In this document: positions 60,358 to 64,000 of the stretch, piece by piece | Layout of the letters: every line of letters begins with the position of its first letter | How positions within the stretch are numbered: the stretch's first letter is position 1 | NCBI GenBank assembly: GCA_963668585.1 | Contig: OY764869.1 | Span: 1,860,001-1,924,000, forward strand | Length of the DNA: 64,000 nucleotides | Direction of reading: 5' to 3' | Source: Bin87 sp963668585 | GTDB taxonomy: Bacteria > Chloroflexota > Dehalococcoidia > Lucifugimonadales > UBA3495 | Made by a program: the position numbers and the translations under genes | Notes under the pieces: generated by a model | What the model saw: only the letters and a program-made list of their open reading frames with translations | Database searches by the model: none | Told to the model about the DNA's origin: nothing

Positions 60358-61443
60358 TTAAACGTTCCTCAATTTGGGGTCCAGTTTGTCCCTTAGCCAG
60401 TCTCCCAGGAGGTTCATAGAGAGTACCGTAAGGACGATTGCCAGGCAAGGGAAAAGGAAAATCCACCAAGCGGTCGTGATCAGGTCTCTCCCATCAGCAA
60501 CCATAACCCCCCAAGCCGGCGTGGGCGCCGGGATACCTGCGCCCAGGAAGCTCAGGGTGGACTCCAGGATTATGACGTGGCCCACCTCCAAAGTGGCTAA
60601 TACTACCACTGTATTGACCAGATTGGGGAAAATGTGCCTCATCATTATGCGGGCGTTGGAAGCGCCGGAAACTCGCGCTCTGTCGATGAAGTCCTGCTGC
60701 TTGATGGCGAGCGCTTCTCCTCTCACGACACGCGCGTAGCGCGCCCACAACAGCACCGCGATCACCACGATCACCGTGGTGAAACCGGCTCCGATGGCGG
60801 CTACCAGCACCAATGCCAGGAGTATGGAAGGGAAGGCCAGTTTGATATCGACAACGCGCATGATTACGGCGTCGGTTTTGCCGCCACGGTAGGCCGCGAG
60901 CATCCCCAGCACGGTGCCCAATCCGCCACCCAGAAGGATAGCGAGCGAGGATACAAGCAGTGAAATCCGGGCGCCGTGCATGATGCGGCTCAGGATGTCC
61001 CTACCCTGTTTGTCGGTGCCCAGTGGGTACTCCATGGAGCCGCCCTTTTGGGACAGGAACCGGAGGGTATCGCCCGGATTGACCTCGCCATCTTCGCCAC
61101 CGGTAATGATGGTCGCCTCGCCGCGTTCAACTTTGCGCTGGGCGTTGGACAGGCCAATTTCGACGTCGAGACGATTGCGATCGGCCCGTTGCACCACCAT
61201 CCGTTGTTCGAAACTTTCCGATATCCAGAAAGGTGGAAGTTTGGCGTCGTCAAGCACTCCAATCCGTTGGCTGTGGGGCGCGAGCTGGTTTGCGAAAATC
61301 GCCGGAACCGCCAGGAGCGCAATGAGGACCAACAGCGGTATCACCGGCAGGCTGCGGGCTACCCGCAGGCCCGCGATCACCCGATTCTCGGGCTGAGGAG
61401 TTGCGGGAGCCGATGCCTCCGGAGTTGTAGTGACTGCTGCCAT
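60358..61443 (-). CDS. Oligopeptide/dipeptide ABC transporter permease (OppC/DppC)
   Basis: 361 residues. One N-terminal helix (about 32-51), then about 90 residues of soluble, charged sequence before PLGTDKQGRDILSRIMHGARISL, the standard OppC entry. Five further helices follow. The EAA-type loop contacting the ATPase is RARVSGASNARIMMRHIFPNLVN. The extracellular segment between helix 1 and LGTD is longer than in most OppC proteins by roughly 40-50 residues. It is the second permease of the operon. Confidence 0.91.
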   Translation of the reverse strand: MAAVTTTPEASAPATPQPENRVIAGLRVARSLPVIPLLVLIALLAVPAIFANQLAPHSQRIGVLDDAKLPPFWISESFEQRMVVQRADRNRLDVEIGLSNAQRKVERGEATIITGGEDGEVNPGDTLRFLSQKGGSMEYPLGTDKQGRDILSRIMHGARISLLVSSLAILLGGGLGTVLGMLAAYRGGKTDAVIMRVVDIKLAFPSILLALVLVAAIGAGFTTVIVVIAVLLWARYARVVRGEALAIKQQDFIDRARVSGASNARIMMRHIFPNLVNTVVVLATLEVGHVIILESTLSFLGAGIPAPTPAWGVMVADGRDLITTAWWIFLFPCLAIVLTVLSMNLLGDWLRDKLDPKLRNV

Positions 61444-61497
61444 AATGCACCTCGTTCTTTCAATCGTATCCGGATACGATTAGCGTCCCAACCCTGA

Positions 61498-62418
61498 CTA
61501 TGAGTATCTGATCCGCGGATCAATGTAGGCGTACAGCACATCCACCATGATGTTGATCAGTACAAACGCGGTGGCGAACAGCAACACCACGGCCTGCACC
61601 ACCACGTAGTCTCGGAACAGGATGGCATCAATCACCAGCGCTCCCAGGCCAGGCCAGGCAAACACTGTTTCGATGACCACCGAACCGGTGATCAGGACTG
61701 CGCCGATCAGGCCGAAATAAGTCAGTGGCACGATCAACGCATTCCGGAAGCAGTGCTTCCAGATGACCTTCCATTCAGCGACGCCCTTGATCCGGGCCAG
61801 CTTGACATACTCGGTGTCCAAAACTTCCAGCATGGAAGATCTGGTCAGGCGCATCAGAGCGGCCACATTGTAGTAACCCAATGCCACCGCCGGCAGGATC
61901 ATGTATTCAAACCCGCCGCTGCCCGACGTTGGGAAAAGGTCAAGTTGGACTGCAAAAATCCACATCAGGATCAGCCCCACCGCAAACGTGGGGGCCGACT
62001 GGCCAAGGATGGCGAACAGCTTCCCTCCGTAGTCGAAGGGTGTGTCTTTCTTTATCGCGACGAGCACGCCGATGGGAAAAGCGATCACTCCGCTGACGAT
62101 AAGGGCTAGGGCTGACAGTTTGACGGTGTTGGGCAATCGTTCGACGATCAACTCGCCGGCGGAGGCGTTTGGCCACGCCAACGCTTCACCGAGATCGCCA
62201 CGGAACAACTTCCCCAAGTATAGGATGTATTGCATGTGCAGGGGCTTGTCCAGCCCCCACTCTTTCTTGGTCAACTCTATCTGTTCTTCCGACGCTTCCT
62301 CCGGCAGCAACACGTTGAGGGGATCCCCAGAAACGCGAGCCAACGCGAAGGTCACCGTGCTGATTATGAAAATTGCCAGGATGCCCTGGGCAACTCTTCG
62401 CAAAATGTAGCGTTGCAT
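61498..62418 (-). CDS. Oligopeptide/dipeptide ABC transporter permease (OppB/DppB)
   Basis: 306 residues with six helices. YILRRVAQGILAIFIISTVTF is the typical N-terminus, and the EAA-type loop is ARIKGVAEWKVIWKHCFRNALI. The start at 62418 fits the family; an ATG at 62466 would add 16 residues with no OppB resemblance. The gap to OppC is 54 nt. The gap to the binding-protein gene upstream is 114 nt and holds a hairpin (62454-62490). Confidence 0.91.
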   Translation of the reverse strand: MQRYILRRVAQGILAIFIISTVTFALARVSGDPLNVLLPEEASEEQIELTKKEWGLDKPLHMQYILYLGKLFRGDLGEALAWPNASAGELIVERLPNTVKLSALALIVSGVIAFPIGVLVAIKKDTPFDYGGKLFAILGQSAPTFAVGLILMWIFAVQLDLFPTSGSGGFEYMILPAVALGYYNVAALMRLTRSSMLEVLDTEYVKLARIKGVAEWKVIWKHCFRNALIVPLTYFGLIGAVLITGSVVIETVFAWPGLGALVIDAILFRDYVVVQAVVLLFATAFVLINIMVDVLYAYIDPRIRYS

Positions 62419-62453
62419 GGCTGCTGTTCCCCCCGTCCAGTTGAAGTCCGGCG

Positions 62454-62490
62454 CCTCCGGCGTCACACCATTTCAGAGCGACGCCGGAGG
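62454..62490 (-). promoter_or_regulatory. Intercistronic hairpin between binding-protein and permease genes
   Basis: Perfect 11-bp arms CCTCCGGCGTC (62454-62464) and GACGCCGGAGG (62480-62490). There is no T run. Such stem-loops after a binding-protein gene often stabilise its mRNA or attenuate downstream expression. Confidence 0.5.
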
Positions 62491-62532
62491 AAAGGTTGCT
62501 GCTGACCGTTGTGATTGGGTATCCCGTCAGAG

Positions 62533-64000
62533 TCAGTAACGGACGCCCGTGATGTGTTCCAGGTCGGTGAATTGCCCACCGTATGGTCCGAGATAGATGT
62601 ACTCCGCGACCACCTCGGGATCTATCACTACCTGAACCGACAGCGTATGCAGCGGAATGGTCGCAACTTCATAGAACAACTCGTCAGACACGGCGTGCCA
62701 GTGACCGAGTTGCTCATCGAAATCGAGTGAGTTGAGAGCGTTGAAGGTGTTCTGCCACACCGTGTCGCTCACATAGAAGCGCATGAAGCGTTCCGGGCTA
62801 TAGGCGAAGTGAACCGTCGGGTGCGGCGGTTCCGCGTAGCCGCGGAAGGGATAGACGCAACAGTTTGTAGTGGCGCCGCGGTATTCCGCCCGCCACGCGG
62901 AGAATTCCATCTCGCGGATCTCGGTGGTCAGACCGATTTTCTCCCACATTCCGGCGATGGCGACGACGTAGTCCTTCATCTCCGGCAGTCCGCTCATCGT
63001 GTAGCTGATCATCGGGACGTTGAATCCGTTGGGATAGCCGGCCTCGGCCAGCAGTTCCCTAGCCCTCGCCGGGTCGTGTCCGTAGAGTTCTTCCCAGGAA
63101 CCTTCCCAATCGGGATTGTAACCGGCATATTCGCCGCCGAACGCCTCGGCGCTGGGGATCAGCCCGGCCACGCGGGCTTCTGAGCCCTGGCCGTCGAACA
63201 GGATGTCGCGGATGGCGTCGCGGTCAATGGCCTTGTTCATCGCCATGCGCACCAATTTGCCCGTTTCGCCCGGGGCCGCCCACGGCACGGTCGAGTCGTA
63301 AGAAGCGGCGGTGTAGGGATCAAATTCGGGCCCTTCCTTGGTGGCGAAGTACATTCCTCCGAATACCATCATGCTGTTGACGGCGACCACCTGGCTGGGA
63401 GACAGTTCCAGACCATCATCCAGTGCCTGTCCCACCAAAGCGCGGTCGATGGTGGCCAGTTGAGCTTCCCGCGCCAGCATAGCGGCCAGGCGGGTGGACG
63501 CTTCTTCAATTATCTTGATTTCGATGCTGTCCCAGTCCGGGTCAACGCGGTAGTGGTCGCCTGGCGCGCGTTCCCATAGCCAGCCAATGCCTTTTTCGAA
63601 GTTGGCGAACTGGTAGGGTCCGAGCCTTGCCGGGCCCTGCTCCAGGAGCGTGTCTTCCCCGGCGGTGCAATAGCCATCAAGGTGTGCGCTGGTGTCGAAG
63701 GATTCGTAGTCGGTCTCTCCGTTGGGGCACCCTGTGTCCCATTGGGCCTTGCTCGAAATGGGAAGGCCGCGATAGCCGGAGATCCAGTAATCGAAAATCA
63801 ACTCGGGCCGGGCGCCCATGGAAATGTTGATTTCATAGTCGCTCAGCACTTCCGGAACTGCTTGTGGGTTGGTTCGGAAATAGTCCGAGTATGACGCCGC
63901 GCATACGGGGTTGGTGTAGTAGTTGAGGGAATTCACGATGTCATGCGCGGTGAATTCGCCGTATCCGAAATGGAACTCAACCCCTTCACGCAGCTTGAAG
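62533..64000 (-). CDS. Oligopeptide/dipeptide ABC transporter substrate-binding protein, N-terminus cut by the window edge
   Basis: 489 codons of a family-5 solute-binding protein; the frame runs off the right edge, so the signal peptide and first lobe are missing. Just inside the edge FKLREGVEFHFG and EFTAHDI are the canonical conserved segment of SBP5 proteins. Further characteristics are VRMAMNKAIDRDAI and DPARARELLAEAGYPNGF. It delivers peptides or other ligands (some SBP5 proteins bind nickel, sugars or opines) to the permeases. It is the first gene of the leftward transporter operon, and probably the most abundantly expressed. Confidence 0.9.
   Translation of the reverse strand, partial: FKLREGVEFHFGYGEFTAHDIVNSLNYYTNPVCAASYSDYFRTNPQAVPEVLSDYEINISMGARPELIFDYWISGYRGLPISSKAQWDTGCPNGETDYESFDTSAHLDGYCTAGEDTLLEQGPARLGPYQFANFEKGIGWLWERAPGDHYRVDPDWDSIEIKIIEEASTRLAAMLAREAQLATIDRALVGQALDDGLELSPSQVVAVNSMMVFGGMYFATKEGPEFDPYTAASYDSTVPWAAPGETGKLVRMAMNKAIDRDAIRDILFDGQGSEARVAGLIPSAEAFGGEYAGYNPDWEGSWEELYGHDPARARELLAEAGYPNGFNVPMISYTMSGLPEMKDYVVAIAGMWEKIGLTTEIREMEFSAWRAEYRGATTNCCVYPFRGYAEPPHPTVHFAYSPERFMRFYVSDTVWQNTFNALNSLDFDEQLGHWHAVSDELFYEVATIPLHTLSVQVVIDPEVVAEYIYLGPYGGQFTDLEHITGVRY

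Noticed and set aside
1..64000. tRNA, rRNA, CRISPR arrays, integrases and transposases
   Set aside because: Looked for in all intergenic stretches by eye; no cloverleaf TpsiC-type sequence, no regularly spaced direct repeats and no recombinase-like protein were found.

Overview
The window looks like a high-GC chromosomal segment from a member of the Chloroflexota, most like the marine or host-associated SAR202 / Dehalococcoidia-type lineages. The taxonomic call is an inference from several things: three paralogous luciferase-like flavin monooxygenases, three amidohydrolase-2 proteins and three short-chain dehydrogenases in 64 kb; a lipoprotein whose lipobox is followed by a degenerate Glu-Val-Thr-Arg repeat linker of the kind seen in Chloroflexota lipoproteins; a CcmE variant with a CxxxY haem-binding motif; and an archaeal-type translin. 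No rRNA, tRNA, CRISPR array, prophage or transposase gene was recognised.

Layout. 1-8.5 kb: end of a 2-oxoacid:ferredoxin oxidoreductase beta subunit, then a leftward acyl-CoA synthetase-ccmABCDE cluster for cytochrome c maturation, an SDR, a flavin monooxygenase and a 3-hydroxyisobutyrate-dehydrogenase-like enzyme. 8.5-14 kb: the two subunits of glycine dehydrogenase (gcvPA, gcvPB) separated by a membrane protein, with an upstream FAD amine oxidase and a PPOX-fold flavoprotein, together pointing to glycine/sarcosine-type amine catabolism. 14-22 kb: a Gfo/Idh/MocA oxidoreductase, a 1.1-kb gene-poor stretch, a 1,175-residue secreted metzincin-like protein with a tandemly duplicated fibronectin-type module, and a lipoprotein 5'-nucleotidase. 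22-36 kb: accessory catabolic genes (SBP, aberrant SDR, flavin monooxygenases, amidohydrolases, MetE-like methyltransferase, polysaccharide deacetylase) plus a dodecin flavin-storage protein. 36-51 kb: housekeeping genes, namely yvcK/glmR directly followed by glmS, a trehalose-synthase-type glycosyltransferase, a phosphonoacetate-hydrolase-like enzyme, thrB, lysC, a GT2, a SagB-like double nitroreductase, folB, a CitE-like lyase and polA. 51.5-58.2 kb: a rightward run of two FmdB zinc ribbons, thiE, translin, DUF2071, an unknown protein, a probable selenoprotein and a membrane-anchored PQQ-type propeller. 58.2-64 kb: a complete leftward dipeptide/oligopeptide ABC transporter operon, with the binding-protein gene cut by the window edge.

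The most interesting signals are two genes interrupted only by an in-frame UGA. At 55787-56350 the UGA lies in a Gly-Asp-[UGA]-Gly-Gly-Cys motif, homology continues to the end of the frame, and a hairpin sits at bacterial SECIS spacing; I call it a selenoprotein of the UGSC type. At 22542-23462 a solute-binding-protein gene carries one in-frame UGA, also followed by a short hairpin; it is either a second selenoprotein or a fresh nonsense mutation. There is also a 130-bp MITE-like repeat present in two colinear copies (7.3 and 38.9 kb), with degenerate relatives of its central palindrome elsewhere.
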